Below, piece by piece: positions 8,679 to 16,970 of a stretch of 64,000 nt of DNA; the stretch's first letter is position 1; every line of letters begins with the position of its first letter. The stretch lies in NCBI RefSeq assembly GCF_900188025.1, contig NZ_FZNO01000020.1, positions 42,200 to 106,199 of the forward strand. Reading direction: 5' to 3'. The notes beneath the pieces are model-generated. The model ran no database searches. It saw nothing but the letters and a program-made list of their open reading frames with translations, and was not told the DNA's origin. The translations under genes were made by a program, and so were the position numbers. This stretch comes from Blastococcus mobilis. GTDB lineage: Bacteria; Actinomycetota; Actinomycetes; Mycobacteriales; Geodermatophilaceae.

Positions 8679-8951
8679 ATGGACGACGACCCGGTCCTGC
8701 GCAGCCTGGGCGAGGACCTCGCCCGGGACGATCCGCGGCTGGCCGCCCTGCTCGAGGGGGTGGACGCCGCCCCGCGTCGGTCGGGTGCCCCGCGCGTGCT
8801 CGTCCTCGTGCTGCTCACGTCCACCCTGGTGACCGTGGCGCTGCTGGTGTCGCCCACCGTCGCCCTCGGTGCGACGGCGATGCTGCTGGCCACCCTGTCG
8901 CCGCTGGCCGTCTGCTGGTTGTGCACGGTCGGCGACCGCCCCGCCCGCTGA
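8679..8951 (+). CDS. DUF3040-like small membrane protein
   Basis: 90 aa. A short acidic N-terminal segment ([19 protein letters not shown]) resembles the start of actinobacterial DUF3040 proteins, followed by two adjacent hydrophobic helices at about residues 45-85. Function unknown; small membrane proteins of this type are abundant in actinobacteria. ATG at 8679, with a GAGGGG-type ribosome-binding site just upstream. Confidence 0.65.
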   Translation: MDDDPVLRSLGEDLARDDPRLAALLEGVDAAPRRSGAPRVLVLVLLTSTLVTVALLVSPTVALGATAMLLATLSPLAVCWLCTVGDRPAR

Positions 8952-9018
8952 CCCGCCGGCTCCCTCGGGCAGGGACCCCGAATGCGACGGCCGTCACGTT
9001 CGCCGCTACCTTGCCGAC

Positions 9019-10230
9019 ATGGACTTCGCCCCCTCCGCCCGCGCCGAGGAAGTCTGCGGCCGCCTCTGGGACTTCATGCGTGAGCAGGTCTTCCCCGCCG
9101 AGCCCGTGTACGACGAGTGGCGGGCTGCCCGCGGCCACGACAATCACGAGCACCCGCCGGTTCTCGAGGACCTGAAGGTCGAGGCGCGCAAGCGCGGCCT
9201 GTGGAACCTCTTCCATCACGAGCTCGGCGGACTGTCCAACCTCGAGTACGCCTCGGCCGCGGAGATCATGGGCTGGTCACCGACGATCGCCCCGGAGGTC
9301 ACCAACTGCGGCGCTCCCGACACCGGCAACATGGAGACGCTCATGTTGTTCGGCACGCCGGAGCAGAAGCAGCGGTGGCTCGACCCGCTCCTCGAGGGCG
9401 AGATCCGCTCCGGCTTCGCGATGACCGAGCCCGACGTCGCGTCGTCCGACGCCCGCAACATCCAGACCTCGATCGTCCGCGACGGCGACGACTACGTGAT
9501 CAACGGCCGCAAGTGGTGGACCTCCGGCGCGGCCGACGAGCGCTGCCAGATCTTCATCGTCATGGGGAAGACCGACCCCGACGGCGCCCCGCACCGCCAG
9601 CAGTCCATGATCCTCGTCCCTCGTGACACCCCGGGGCTGGAGATCATCCGGCACCTGCCGGTGTTCGGTTACCAGGACCAGCACGGCCACTCCGAGCTCC
9701 GGTTCACCGACGTCCGCGTGCCGGCCTCGAACCTGCTGGCCGGCGAGGGCGACGGCTTCATGATCGCGCAGGCACGGCTCGGCCCCGGCCGGATCCACCA
9801 CTGCATGCGCGCCATCGGCATGGCCGAGCGGGCGCTCGCGCTCATGGTGGAGCGGTCCAAGCAGCGGGTGGCCTTCGGCCGGCCGCTCGCCGAGCAGGGC
9901 ACCGTCCGCGAGAGCATCGCGCTCTCCCGGATGGAGATCGACCAGGCCCGCCTCTACGTCCTCAAGACCGCGGACCTGATCGACAAGTTCGGGGCCAAGG
10001 GCGCCCGCACCGAGATCTCCGCCATCAAGGTCGCCGCTCCGAGAGTGGCCCTCGACGTCATCGACCGGGCGATCCAGCTGCACGGCGGCGCCGGGGTCAG
10101 CAACGACACGGTCCTGGCCCGCTTCTACGCGAGCGCCCGCACGCTGCGCATCGTGGACGGCCCCGACGCGGTACACCTCCGCGGGGTCGCCAAGGAGGAG
10201 CTCGCCCGGGAGCGCCCCTACAGCGGCTGA
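9019..10230 (+). CDS. Acyl-CoA dehydrogenase
   Basis: 403 aa, FAD-dependent alpha,beta-dehydrogenation of an acyl-CoA. The flavin/substrate signatures are [18 protein letters not shown] (residues ~134-151), [13 protein letters not shown], and the C-terminal [32 protein letters not shown]. The sequence is close to the ACAD10/11-like subgroup seen in actinobacteria (conserved [22 protein letters not shown]), which may act on 4-hydroxy or branched acyl-CoAs; substrate cannot be told from sequence. ATG at 9019. Nothing nearby suggests a pathway. Confidence 0.92.
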   Translation: MDFAPSARAEEVCGRLWDFMREQVFPAEPVYDEWRAARGHDNHEHPPVLEDLKVEARKRGLWNLFHHELGGLSNLEYASAAEIMGWSPTIAPEVTNCGAPDTGNMETLMLFGTPEQKQRWLDPLLEGEIRSGFAMTEPDVASSDARNIQTSIVRDGDDYVINGRKWWTSGAADERCQIFIVMGKTDPDGAPHRQQSMILVPRDTPGLEIIRHLPVFGYQDQHGHSELRFTDVRVPASNLLAGEGDGFMIAQARLGPGRIHHCMRAIGMAERALALMVERSKQRVAFGRPLAEQGTVRESIALSRMEIDQARLYVLKTADLIDKFGAKGARTEISAIKVAAPRVALDVIDRAIQLHGGAGVSNDTVLARFYASARTLRIVDGPDAVHLRGVAKEELARERPYSG

Positions 10231-10231
10231 C

Positions 10232-10267
10232 GGACGGGGCCGCAGGCGGCTGCCTGCGGCCCCGTCC
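10232..10267. terminator. Perfect 16-bp hairpin after acyl-CoA dehydrogenase
   Basis: Arms 10232-10247 and 10252-10267 are perfect complements (GGACGGGGCCGCAGGC) around a GGCT loop, one base after the stop codon. Very stable intrinsic-type terminator without a clear U-tract. Confidence 0.8.
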
Positions 10268-10300
10268 GATCGTGTCGTACCCGCGTGCCACGGTGTCTCC

Positions 10301-10671
10301 GTGCCCCGGGACGCCACCGTCGAGCAGCTGCTCGACGACCACTCCGCCGCGGTGATCGCCACCGCAGCGGCTGCGCGCAGTCCTCCTCGAGGCGCATCCG
10401 CAGCTCGTCGAGCGCCCGGCCCGGCTGGCACTCGATCAACTACCGCCACCCCGACGCGGGCTTCGTGTGCGCGATCTTCCCGGCCGCCGAGCGCGTGCAG
10501 CTGGTCTTCGAGCACGGGGTCCGGCTGCCCGATCCGGAGGGCCGCCTGTCCGGCACCGGCAGGCAGGTGCGGAGCCTGGACTTCCCGGCGGGCTCGGACG
10601 TCGACGCGGCCGTCGTCGCGGAGTTCCTGGACCTCGCCGTCGAGCTGGGCATCGGGTTGCGCGCGCGGTGA
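10301..10671 (+). pseudogene. DUF1801-like protein, two frameshifts
   Basis: A GTG at 10301 opens VPRDATVEQLLDDHSAAVIATAAAAR. The homologous sequence then continues in a second frame as VLLEAHPQLVER (from about 10380) and in a third frame as RPGWHSINYRHPDAGFVCAIFPAAERVQLVFEHG through to the TGA at 10671. Each switch is consistent with a two-base deletion (or one-base insertion). In family members these segments are contiguous, so the gene is broken unless both sites are sequencing errors. The family (DUF1801/YdhG-like) has a small alpha/beta fold of unknown function. Confidence 0.75.
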
Positions 10672-10688
10672 CCGGCTGCGGGGCCGCC

Positions 10689-10889
10689 TCAGGGGGCGAG
10701 GGTTCCCCCGAACCCGCCGCCGGCCAGCTTCGCCATGAGCTGGGTCCCGTCCAGACCGATCGCGTCGAGCGCGCCGCCGTCCCGGTCGGTGTCGATCTCG
10801 TCGGGTAGGCGGCTCTCCACCTGGGCCGCGGTGTCGTTGTCGCCCTGGGTGCGCAACAGCCTGACCAGTTCCTGCTTGTCGAGCTTCAC
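10689..10889 (-). CDS. Small conserved actinobacterial protein, unknown function
   Basis: 66 aa from GTG 10889, which has a GGAGG ribosome-binding site five bases upstream; this decides the start over an in-frame extension to 11006. The sequence has a charged helical N terminus (VKLDKQELVRLLRTQGDNDTAAQ) and a Gly-rich end (KLAGGGFGGTLAP). Short proteins of this kind are common in actinobacteria; I do not know a function. Soluble, no signal or membrane segment. Confidence 0.7.
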   Translation of the reverse strand: MKLDKQELVRLLRTQGDNDTAAQVESRLPDEIDTDRDGGALDAIGLDGTQLMAKLAGGGFGGTLAP

Positions 10890-11054
10890 GGGTCCTCCGT
10901 CCGTCGCCCCTCGGGCGTCCTCGCGAGTGTGGTGGGCATCACACAGCTCCGCAACGGCGGAACTCCGGAACCGGCCGGATCGCGATCCGGTCACGGCCGC
11001 GTTCATCCCGGCACCCCTCGGACGTCATAGAGGGTGACGAGGGGAGGCCCAGTG

Positions 11055-11129
11055 ATGGCGCGAAACGACGGCGATGCCACGGTGCGCCTCTTCGACGGCC
11101 AGGGGTCGCTCCTGGCGAGACGCCGCTGA
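11055..11129 (+). CDS. Possible 24-aa small ORF
   Basis: ATG at 11055 with a GGGAGG Shine-Dalgarno at 11042-11047, encoding MARNDGDATVRLFDGQGSLL plus a short basic tail, stop at 11127-11129. The only support is the ribosome-binding site; no homology is recognised. It could equally be a degraded gene start. Confidence 0.2.
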   Translation: MARNDGDATVRLFDGQGSLLARRR

Positions 11130-11235
11130 CGGGCGGGGTCAACGGAGGACCGAGCCGGCGTCGATGACCGCCATGCGGCAGCTGGTGGAGATGGCCCGAC
11201 TGCGCAGGTGAGGTGGCCGAGGGCCGGTCCGCCGT

Positions 11236-11445
11236 TCAGTTCCGCGCGGAGCGCCGGACCAGGAAGCCACCGACCCCGGCCAGGACGACGCCGAGCACCA
11301 GCTGCCCGATGCCGACCGCTGCCTGGTCACTGGCGAACCAGGTCACCGAGGAGACCAGCAGGACCAGTGCCACGCCGAGAACGAGCAGTCCGACCAGGCG
11401 CTCGCGGCGGGCGTTGCGGGAGCCGGAGGGAACGGGGGCTGACAT
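11236..11445 (-). CDS. Small two-helix membrane protein
   Basis: 69 aa: a basic N terminus (RNARRERL) followed by two hydrophobic helices at about residues 17-38 and 45-62 and a short RRSARN tail. ATG at 11445. No recognised family; probably an inner-membrane protein of unknown role. It lies 21 bp after the stop of the GNAT gene in the same direction and may be co-transcribed. Confidence 0.6.
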   Translation of the reverse strand: MSAPVPSGSRNARRERLVGLLVLGVALVLLVSSVTWFASDQAAVGIGQLVLGVVLAGVGGFLVRRSARN

Positions 11446-11466
11446 GGCTCCCAGCCTGCCAGCCGC

Positions 11467-11982
11467 TCAGAGGCGGTGGACCAGCAGGATCTCCTCGCGG
11501 TCGTCGCCGGGGGCCACCCGGATGGCGCCGGGCACGCGACCGACCTCGGTGTAGCCCAGGCCGCGGTAGAACGCGTCCACGCCCGTGCCGCTCCGCGCGC
11601 CGAGGTAGAGGAACTCGAGGTCCCGGCTGCGGGCGATGTCGTGCACCCCGGCCATGAGCACCCGGCCGAGCCCCTGACCCTGGCGGGAGGGGTGGACCTG
11701 GACCCGGAGCACCGTCGCCCAGTGCCGGCGCAGCGGACTGGACGAGCCGACGAGGGTGGCGAACCCCGCCGTCGCGCCGTCCACGGTGAGCAGCGCCAGC
11801 ACGTCGCGCTGCGACCGGACACCCTCGAGCAGCCGGTCGAGGACCGGCGCCACGTCGTCCTCGGTCACCGGGGGCACGAAGCCGACGGCGCCCCCGGCAT
11901 TGGTCACGTCCGTCCAGCAGGACAGCAGCTCCTGCCGCAGGGAATCGTCGACATCGGACACGGCACGGACCTCGGCACCCAC
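11467..11982 (-). CDS. GNAT-family N-acetyltransferase
   Basis: 171 aa from GTG 11982. The acetyl-CoA-binding motif A is VQVHPSRQGQGLGRVLMAGV, followed by FLYLGARSGTGVDAFYRGLGYTEVGRVPGAI, the usual beta-bulge and substrate-facing helix of the fold. Acceptor unknown. A GTG at 12021 in the same frame would add 13 residues; 11982 is preceded by AAGGATGGA, a more plausible ribosome-binding site, and lies just upstream of conserved sequence. Divergent from the ArsR gene. Confidence 0.82.
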   Translation of the reverse strand: MGAEVRAVSDVDDSLRQELLSCWTDVTNAGGAVGFVPPVTEDDVAPVLDRLLEGVRSQRDVLALLTVDGATAGFATLVGSSSPLRRHWATVLRVQVHPSRQGQGLGRVLMAGVHDIARSRDLEFLYLGARSGTGVDAFYRGLGYTEVGRVPGAIRVAPGDDREEILLVHRL

Positions 11983-12032
11983 GGGTCCATCCTTGCGCGA
12001 CCAGTCCCGCGCCTCGCGCACGAGGGCCTGTC

Positions 12033-12052
12033 AGGCAAGCTTCTACTTGCCT
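12033..12052. promoter_or_regulatory. Palindromic operator candidate for the ArsR gene
   Basis: AGGCAAG-CTTCTA-CTTGCCT, perfect 7-bp arms around a 6-bp spacer, ending 11 bases before the GTG of the ArsR-type regulator. Position and symmetry fit an autoregulatory ArsR site; the adjacent divergent GNAT gene could also be affected. Confidence 0.55.
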
Positions 12053-12063
12053 ATTGTTCCGTC

Positions 12064-12336
12064 GTGGGCGACGTGTTCAAGGCCCTCGCGGACCCCACCC
12101 GGCGCGCCATCCTCGATGAGCTCCAGGAGCGGACCGGCCAGACCCTGTTCGAGCTCTGCGCGCGGTTGATCAGCAAGCACGGGGTCAGCTCGTCCCGGCA
12201 GGCGGTCTCCCAGCACCTGGACGTCCTCGAGGCCGCGGGCCTGGTGCGGACCCGCCGCGAGGGTCGCTACAAGTTCCACGACCTGGACACCTCGCCGCTG
12301 CGCACCATCACCGACCGGTGGCGGATCGACTCCTGA
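12064..12336 (+). CDS. ArsR-family winged-helix regulator
   Basis: 90 aa from GTG 12064. It begins VGDVFKALADPTRRAILDEL, the standard ArsR/SmtB opening, followed by the recognition region SSSRQAVSQHLDVLEAAGLVRTRREGRYKFHDL. No metal-binding CxC motif is present, so it is of the metal-independent type common beside SRPBCC or VOC genes. It is followed eleven bases later by the VOC gene, whose ribosome-binding site abuts the regulator's stop codon (TGAGGAG), so they form an operon. A perfect palindrome lies just upstream. Confidence 0.88.
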   Translation: MGDVFKALADPTRRAILDELQERTGQTLFELCARLISKHGVSSSRQAVSQHLDVLEAAGLVRTRREGRYKFHDLDTSPLRTITDRWRIDS

Positions 12337-12347
12337 GGAGAACGACC

Positions 12348-12731
12348 ATGCGGATCAACCTGGCCAGCGTCCTGGTCGACGACCAGGAGAAGGCGCTGCC
12401 CTTCTACACCGACGTCCTGGGCTTCGTGAAGAAGACCGAGGTCCCGATGGGCGAGCACCGGTGGCTCACCGTCGTGTCCCCGGAGGACCCCCACGGCGTG
12501 GAACTGGTGCTCGAGCCCGACGAGCACCCGGCGGCCAAGCCGTTCAAGGCGGCGCTCACGGCCGACGGCATCCCGTCCACCTCCTTCGCCGTGGACGACG
12601 TCCGCAAGGAGTACGAGCGGCTGAAGGGGCTCGGGGTCACCTTCACCCAGGAGCCGACGGAGATGGGGCCGGTGACGACCGCGGTCCTCGACGACACCTG
12701 CGGCAACCTCATCATGATCGCCGGCGCCTGA
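12348..12731 (+). CDS. VOC (glyoxalase/bleomycin-resistance) superfamily protein
   Basis: 127 aa. Two beta-alpha-beta-beta-beta repeats: the first starts INLASVLVDDQEKALPFYTDVLGFVKKTEV, the second STSFAVDDVRKEYERLKGLGVTFTQEPTEMG and ends with GNLIMIAGA. VOC proteins bind metals and catalyse isomerisation, dioxygenation or thiol transfer, or simply sequester drugs. The reaction cannot be read from the sequence. GAGGAG ribosome-binding site at 12335-12340 before ATG 12348; co-transcribed with the ArsR gene, which presumably controls it. Confidence 0.87.
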   Translation: MRINLASVLVDDQEKALPFYTDVLGFVKKTEVPMGEHRWLTVVSPEDPHGVELVLEPDEHPAAKPFKAALTADGIPSTSFAVDDVRKEYERLKGLGVTFTQEPTEMGPVTTAVLDDTCGNLIMIAGA

Positions 12732-12732
12732 G

Positions 12733-13182
12733 GGCCCGGCGGCAACCCGGCCCGGCGACGTCGCCGAGGCCCGGCTGACCGACGCGCTGCGCACGGACGT
12801 CGGCTTCCTGCCCCGCCTGTCCCTGGTCGCCGTCCGCGACGACGTCGCCGGCCATGTGCTGGCGACCCGCGGCCGGCTGGACCCCCTCGGCGTTCCGGCC
12901 CTGGGACTGGGGCCGCTCGGCGTCCGACCCGAGGCGCAGCGCCAGGAGGTGGGCACTGCCCTGGTGCACGCCCTGCTCGCGGTGGCCGAAGCGTACGACG
13001 AGCGGGTCGTCGCCGTGCTGGGAGCCCCCGCCGACTACCGCCGGTTCGACTTCCGGCCGGCCGTGGAGCTCGGCATCACCGCGCCGGACCCGGCCTGGGG
13101 CGCGCACTTCCCGGCCCGGCACCTCACCGGACCGCCGGTGGGCGGCGCCTTCCGGTACGCGTCCCCGTTCGACCGTCTCTGA
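12733..13182 (+). pseudogene. GNAT acetyltransferase relic without start
   Basis: One frame from the VOC stop to the TGA at 13182 reads RPGDVAEARLTDALRTDVGFLPRLSLVAV then GPLGVRPEAQRQEVGTALV and APADYRRFDFRPAVELGI, matching the DUF4081/YhbS-like GNAT family of about 170 aa. There is no ATG, GTG or TTG start until 12856, which lies inside the fold, and about 15-20 residues normally found between RPGDVA and EARLTDALR are missing. I read it as a gene that has lost its 5' end and an internal piece; a shortened protein from GTG 12856 would lack the first strands. Confidence 0.6.
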
Positions 13183-13184
13183 GG

Positions 13185-14750
13185 TCAGCCGCCGCGGGTC
13201 GGCGGCTCACCGGCCGCCCGTGCCTCCGCCGCGCGGGCCGGGTCGTAGGCGCAGGCGTCGACCACGTCGGCGGCCGGCGCCTGCGCCGGGCTCGGCGTCG
13301 CCGGTGCCGGCGCCGACGGCGTCGCGGAGGCGGGGACGTCGGCGGGCGGGGCGGGCGGCTCCTCCGTGGGCGTGGCGGGCAGCGCGATCGCGTCCTGGAC
13401 GATCTGTCGCATCCGCGCGTAGTCCGGGTACGCCGGGTCGATCACGGTGGCGTCGAACACGACGCTGCGGACCCCCGAGTCCTTCACCAGGAATCCCAGG
13501 TCGACGAAGTCGTCGAGAGCGGATCGGGGGATGTCGGTGCTGACGATGTCCTGGGTGGTGGCCGCCAGTTCCTGGTACCGCTGCAGCAGGGTGACCGGGT
13601 CCGCGGCGTCGATGATCGCGTCGATCGTGCAGCGCTGCCGGTCCATGCGGTCGTAGTCGGTGAGCCCGAAGCGGCCGCGGGCGAAGTCCAGCGCCCGGGC
13701 GCCGTCCATGTGCTGGTCCGGCCCCGGCTCGATGTAGTCGTCCGGCAGCGCGCCGGTACCGGGATTGCCGCCGATCGGCACGTAGTAGTTCACGTTCACC
13801 GTGATGCCGCCGAGCGCGTCGACGAGCCGGCTGAACCCGTCGAGGTTGACCAGCACGTAGTAGTCGATGCTCAGTCCGAGCGCCTCGCCGACGCCGAGCT
13901 TCAGGAAGTCCGCTCCCGGGTCGTCGCTCGGGCCGAGGATGTCCGGGTACGCCGCCGGGCCGTTCCGGTAGACGGCGTTGAGCAGGCTCTCGCTCTCCGC
14001 GCCCGCCTCGAATCCCTCAGGGTAGACCTCGGCCAGCGGGCTGCCGGCCGGGAACGGCAGGTTCTCGAGGTTGCGCGGCAGGCTGAACAGCGTGGTCTCA
14101 CCGGTCTCGGTGGCGATGCTGGCCACGACCACCGTGTCGGTGCGCACCCCTTCGCGGCCCTCGCCCCCGTCCCCGCCGAGGAGCAGGACATTGACCCGCT
14201 CCTTGTCGCCGAACGGGTCAGGGGTGTCGACGACCGTCGCCGACTTCCCGTCGTCGAACACCCCGGCGATCAGGTCCCGCTGCGTGAAGGCCAGCCTGCT
14301 CGCCAGCACCGCGGGCACCGCCACCACGGCGACCAGCAGGGTCACGACGAGCGCACCGAGGACGCGCCGGCCGCGGGGGGTACCGCCCGGGAGCAGCATG
14401 CGGTAGCCGGCGACCACCACGATCGCCCAGAGCAGGGCGACGAGGGTGATCCCGCCGACGATCCAGAGCAGCGAGTCGGTGTCGACGGTGGCCCGGACGG
14501 CGACCCGCCGTCCACCGGTCGCCAGCCATGCGCCGCCGCCCAGGAGGAGCAGGAAGACCAGAAGGGTGAGGACGCCGAGCCGCCGGCGCCCCGCGGCGAG
14601 GAACGCCGTCCCCGGGAGGATGGCGCCGAGCGCGGTGAGGCCCAGGGCGGCGCCGAAGGTCCGTTCCCGGTGGTGACGGGAACGGGGCGACCCGACCGGA
14701 GTGACCCCGTCCGGGGAAGCCTCGGCACGGGAATCGTTGCCGGCGCTCAC
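13185..14750 (-). CDS. LytR-CpsA-Psr (LCP) family cell-wall ligase
   Basis: 521 aa. Residues ~35-165 contain four hydrophobic helices, more than the single anchor of classic LCP proteins. The extracellular LCP domain (~185-430) has the phosphate/metal-binding signatures EGVRTDTVVVASI, FSLPRNLENLPF and RGRFGLTDYDRMDRQRCTIDAII. LCP enzymes attach polyprenyl-phosphate-linked glycopolymers (arabinogalactan, teichoic acid or capsule) to peptidoglycan. The C-terminal ~90 residues are a Pro/Ala-rich linker and tail with one cysteine. GTG start at 14750. Convergent with the GNAT relic, with only two bases between stops. Confidence 0.88.
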   Translation of the reverse strand: MSAGNDSRAEASPDGVTPVGSPRSRHHRERTFGAALGLTALGAILPGTAFLAAGRRRLGVLTLLVFLLLLGGGAWLATGGRRVAVRATVDTDSLLWIVGGITLVALLWAIVVVAGYRMLLPGGTPRGRRVLGALVVTLLVAVVAVPAVLASRLAFTQRDLIAGVFDDGKSATVVDTPDPFGDKERVNVLLLGGDGGEGREGVRTDTVVVASIATETGETTLFSLPRNLENLPFPAGSPLAEVYPEGFEAGAESESLLNAVYRNGPAAYPDILGPSDDPGADFLKLGVGEALGLSIDYYVLVNLDGFSRLVDALGGITVNVNYYVPIGGNPGTGALPDDYIEPGPDQHMDGARALDFARGRFGLTDYDRMDRQRCTIDAIIDAADPVTLLQRYQELAATTQDIVSTDIPRSALDDFVDLGFLVKDSGVRSVVFDATVIDPAYPDYARMRQIVQDAIALPATPTEEPPAPPADVPASATPSAPAPATPSPAQAPAADVVDACAYDPARAAEARAAGEPPTRGG

Positions 14751-14937
14751 GCGCCGGCCGTCGCCACGCGCTGCCGGACCATGCCTTCATGATCGCACCG
14801 ACGGGCGCGCGGCGTCCCCGGAACGGCCGACCCGGGACCCGACGAGCCCCCGCACCGGGCCTGACGGCCTCCGCACGTGGTGCCGAGGGGTGAGCCGGGG
14901 CGGATCGGGGAACCCAAGGGGTGACCACGACCGTTGG

Positions 14938-14966
14938 TTACGGTGGCGTAAGTTACGTCAGCGTAG
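14938..14966. promoter_or_regulatory. Tandem palindromic operator upstream of the desaturase
   Basis: Two adjacent copies of TTACG-N4-CGTA: TTACGGTGGCGTAA at 14938-14951 (perfect 5-bp arms) and TTACGTCAGCGTAG at 14953-14966, centre-to-centre 15 bp. Located 25 bp before the desaturase ATG, where a repressor would block transcription. The form suggests a TetR-family lipid regulator; none is encoded here. Confidence 0.6.
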
Positions 14967-14990
14967 GTCAGGTCCATCCGGGAGGTCCCC

Positions 14991-15941
14991 ATGCCACAGA
15001 CACCCCCGCACGCAGCAGTGCTGACCGAGCTCGAGCCGGTGGTCGCGCAGAATCTGGACCGCCACATCAAGCTGGCCAAGGAATGGCACCCCCACGACTA
15101 CGTGCCGTGGGACGAGGGCCGGAACTTCGCCTTCCTGGGCGGGGAGGACTGGAGTCCCGAGCAGTCCCGGCTGGACGAGACGGCGAAGGCCGCGATGTTC
15201 GTCAACCTGCTCACCGAGGACAACCTGCCCAGTTACCACCGTGAGATCGCCACCCGCTTCGGCCGGGACGGAGCGTGGGGCGAGTGGGTGGGCCGCTGGA
15301 CGGCGGAGGAGGGCCGGCACGGCATCGCGATCCGCGACTATCTCGTGGTCACCCGCGGCGTCGACCCGGTCGAGCTCGAGCGGGCCCGGATGGACTACAT
15401 GACCACCGGCTACGACTCCGGTGACAAGAGTCCCCTCGAGGCGGTCGCCTACGTGTCCTTCCAGGAGCTGGCCACCCGGGTCTCGCATCGCAACACCGGC
15501 CGAGCCACCGGCGACCCGATCGCCGACAAGCTCCTGGCCCGCATCGCGACCGACGAGAACCTGCACATGGTCTTCTACCGCAACCTGGTGACCGCGGCGT
15601 TCGACATCAACCCCGACGAGATGATGAAGGCCGTGGCCAAGGAGGTCATGACCTTCGAGATGCCCGGCGCGAACATGGCCAACTTCCGCAAGAACTCGAC
15701 GATCATCGCCAAGGCCGGCATCTACGACCTGCGCCTGCACCACGACGAGGTGGTCAGCCCCATCCTGCGCACGTGGAAGGTCTTCGAGCGCAGCGACTTC
15801 GGTCCCGAGGGCGAGCGGGCCCGGGAGGAACTGGCCCAGTTCCTCACCGGCCTGGACGCCCAGGCGACGAGGTTCGTGGAGAGCCGGGAGCGGCTGCGTG
15901 CCCGCATGGCGGCCAAGGGCGAGATCCCCGTCCAGGTCTGA
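14991..15941 (+). CDS. Acyl-ACP desaturase (soluble di-iron)
   Basis: 316 aa. Ferritin-like four-helix desaturase of the DesA1/DesA2 (fatty-acid desaturase type 2) family. Di-iron ligands are visible as TEDNLPSYH (first Glu), TAEEGRHG (EExxH) and ATDENLHM (DExxH). It inserts a cis double bond into acyl chains carried on ACP, using O2 and ferredoxin, and so sets membrane fluidity. ATG 14991 follows a GGGAGG site at 14980-14985. The tandem TTACG palindromes just upstream imply tight control by a transcriptional repressor, probably in response to acyl-CoA or temperature (inference). Confidence 0.92.
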   Translation: MPQTPPHAAVLTELEPVVAQNLDRHIKLAKEWHPHDYVPWDEGRNFAFLGGEDWSPEQSRLDETAKAAMFVNLLTEDNLPSYHREIATRFGRDGAWGEWVGRWTAEEGRHGIAIRDYLVVTRGVDPVELERARMDYMTTGYDSGDKSPLEAVAYVSFQELATRVSHRNTGRATGDPIADKLLARIATDENLHMVFYRNLVTAAFDINPDEMMKAVAKEVMTFEMPGANMANFRKNSTIIAKAGIYDLRLHHDEVVSPILRTWKVFERSDFGPEGERAREELAQFLTGLDAQATRFVESRERLRARMAAKGEIPVQV

Positions 15942-16025
15942 GCGGAGGCACCCAGGCTCCCGGGCGCGGCGCGGCGCGGCGGGGCGCCTGGCGGCGGTGT
16001 CGGCCGGTAGGCCGACAATGACTCG

Positions 16026-16817
16026 ATGCGCCTCGCCACGTGGAACGTCAACTCCATCCGCAGCCGCGCCGACCGCGTGGCGGCCTGGCTGCAACGCAGC
16101 GACGTCGACGTCGTCGCCCTGCAGGAGACCAAGTGCCGGGACGACCAGTTCCCGGAGGAGCGCTTCGCCGACCTCGGCTATCAGGTCGCCCACGTGGGCT
16201 ACTCGCAGTGGAACGGCGTGGCGATCCTGTCCCGCATCGGGATCGACGACGTGGAGATCGGCTTCCCGGGCCAGCCGTGCTGGGGTGAGGACCCGAGCAC
16301 GGAGGCCCGCGCGCTCGGCGCCACCTGCGGCGGGGTGCGGGTGTGGAGCCTCTACGTTCCCAACGGCCGCACGCTCGCCGACCCCCACTACCAGTACAAG
16401 CTCGAGTGGCTGGCGGCCCTGCGCACCACGGCCGCCGGCTGGCTGACGGAGGACCCCACCGCCGCCGTGGCCCTGGTCGGCGACTGGAACATCGCACTGG
16501 AGAACGACGACGTGTGGGACATGGCCGTCTTCGCCCACTCCACGCACGTCTCCCCGCCCGAGCGGGCCGCCTTCCGGGCGATCCTGGAGGCCGGGTACGC
16601 CGACGTCGTGCGACCCCACACGCCCGGTCCGGGCGTCTACACGTACTGGGACTACACCCAGCTGCGCTTCCCCCGCCGCGAGGGCATGCGGATCGACTTC
16701 GTGCTCGGCTCCCCCGCGCTGGCCGGGCGGGTGACCGGCGCGCTCATCGACCGGGAGGAGCGCAAGGGCAAGGGTGCCAGCGACCACGCCCCCGTGATAG
16801 TCGACCTCGCCGACTGA
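16026..16817 (+). CDS. xth: Exodeoxyribonuclease III
   Basis: 263 aa EEP-fold nuclease. Catalytic motifs: LATWNVNSIRSR (Asn), VVALQETKC (metal-binding Glu), VWSLYVPNG (Tyr), LVGDWNIAL (Asp/Asn), MRIDFVLGS and KGASDHAPVIVDL (Asp-His). Acts as an AP endonuclease and 3'-5' exonuclease in base-excision repair. Full length for the family. The ATG lies 84 bp after the desaturase stop. A CACGTGGAAC sequence near the start belongs to the conserved TWN codons. Confidence 0.93.
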   Translation: MRLATWNVNSIRSRADRVAAWLQRSDVDVVALQETKCRDDQFPEERFADLGYQVAHVGYSQWNGVAILSRIGIDDVEIGFPGQPCWGEDPSTEARALGATCGGVRVWSLYVPNGRTLADPHYQYKLEWLAALRTTAAGWLTEDPTAAVALVGDWNIALENDDVWDMAVFAHSTHVSPPERAAFRAILEAGYADVVRPHTPGPGVYTYWDYTQLRFPRREGMRIDFVLGSPALAGRVTGALIDREERKGKGASDHAPVIVDLAD

Positions 16818-16970
16818 GGCAGTGGGCTCCGTCCTGGGCTGTGACTACTGCGCAACGGCTGGTGACGGTCCCGGTCCCAGGATCGGGACGAGCTCACTCA
16901 GGCGGCGGGCACCATGCCGTGGGGGTCGGGCTCGGCCCCGTCTGTGCTCGAGGACGTAGCGTGGCCTCCC

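Noticed and set aside
16036..16046. CCACGTGGAAC near the start of exonuclease III as a further parS site
   Set aside because: Explained by the conserved Ala-Thr-Trp-Asn codons, and the left half does not match.
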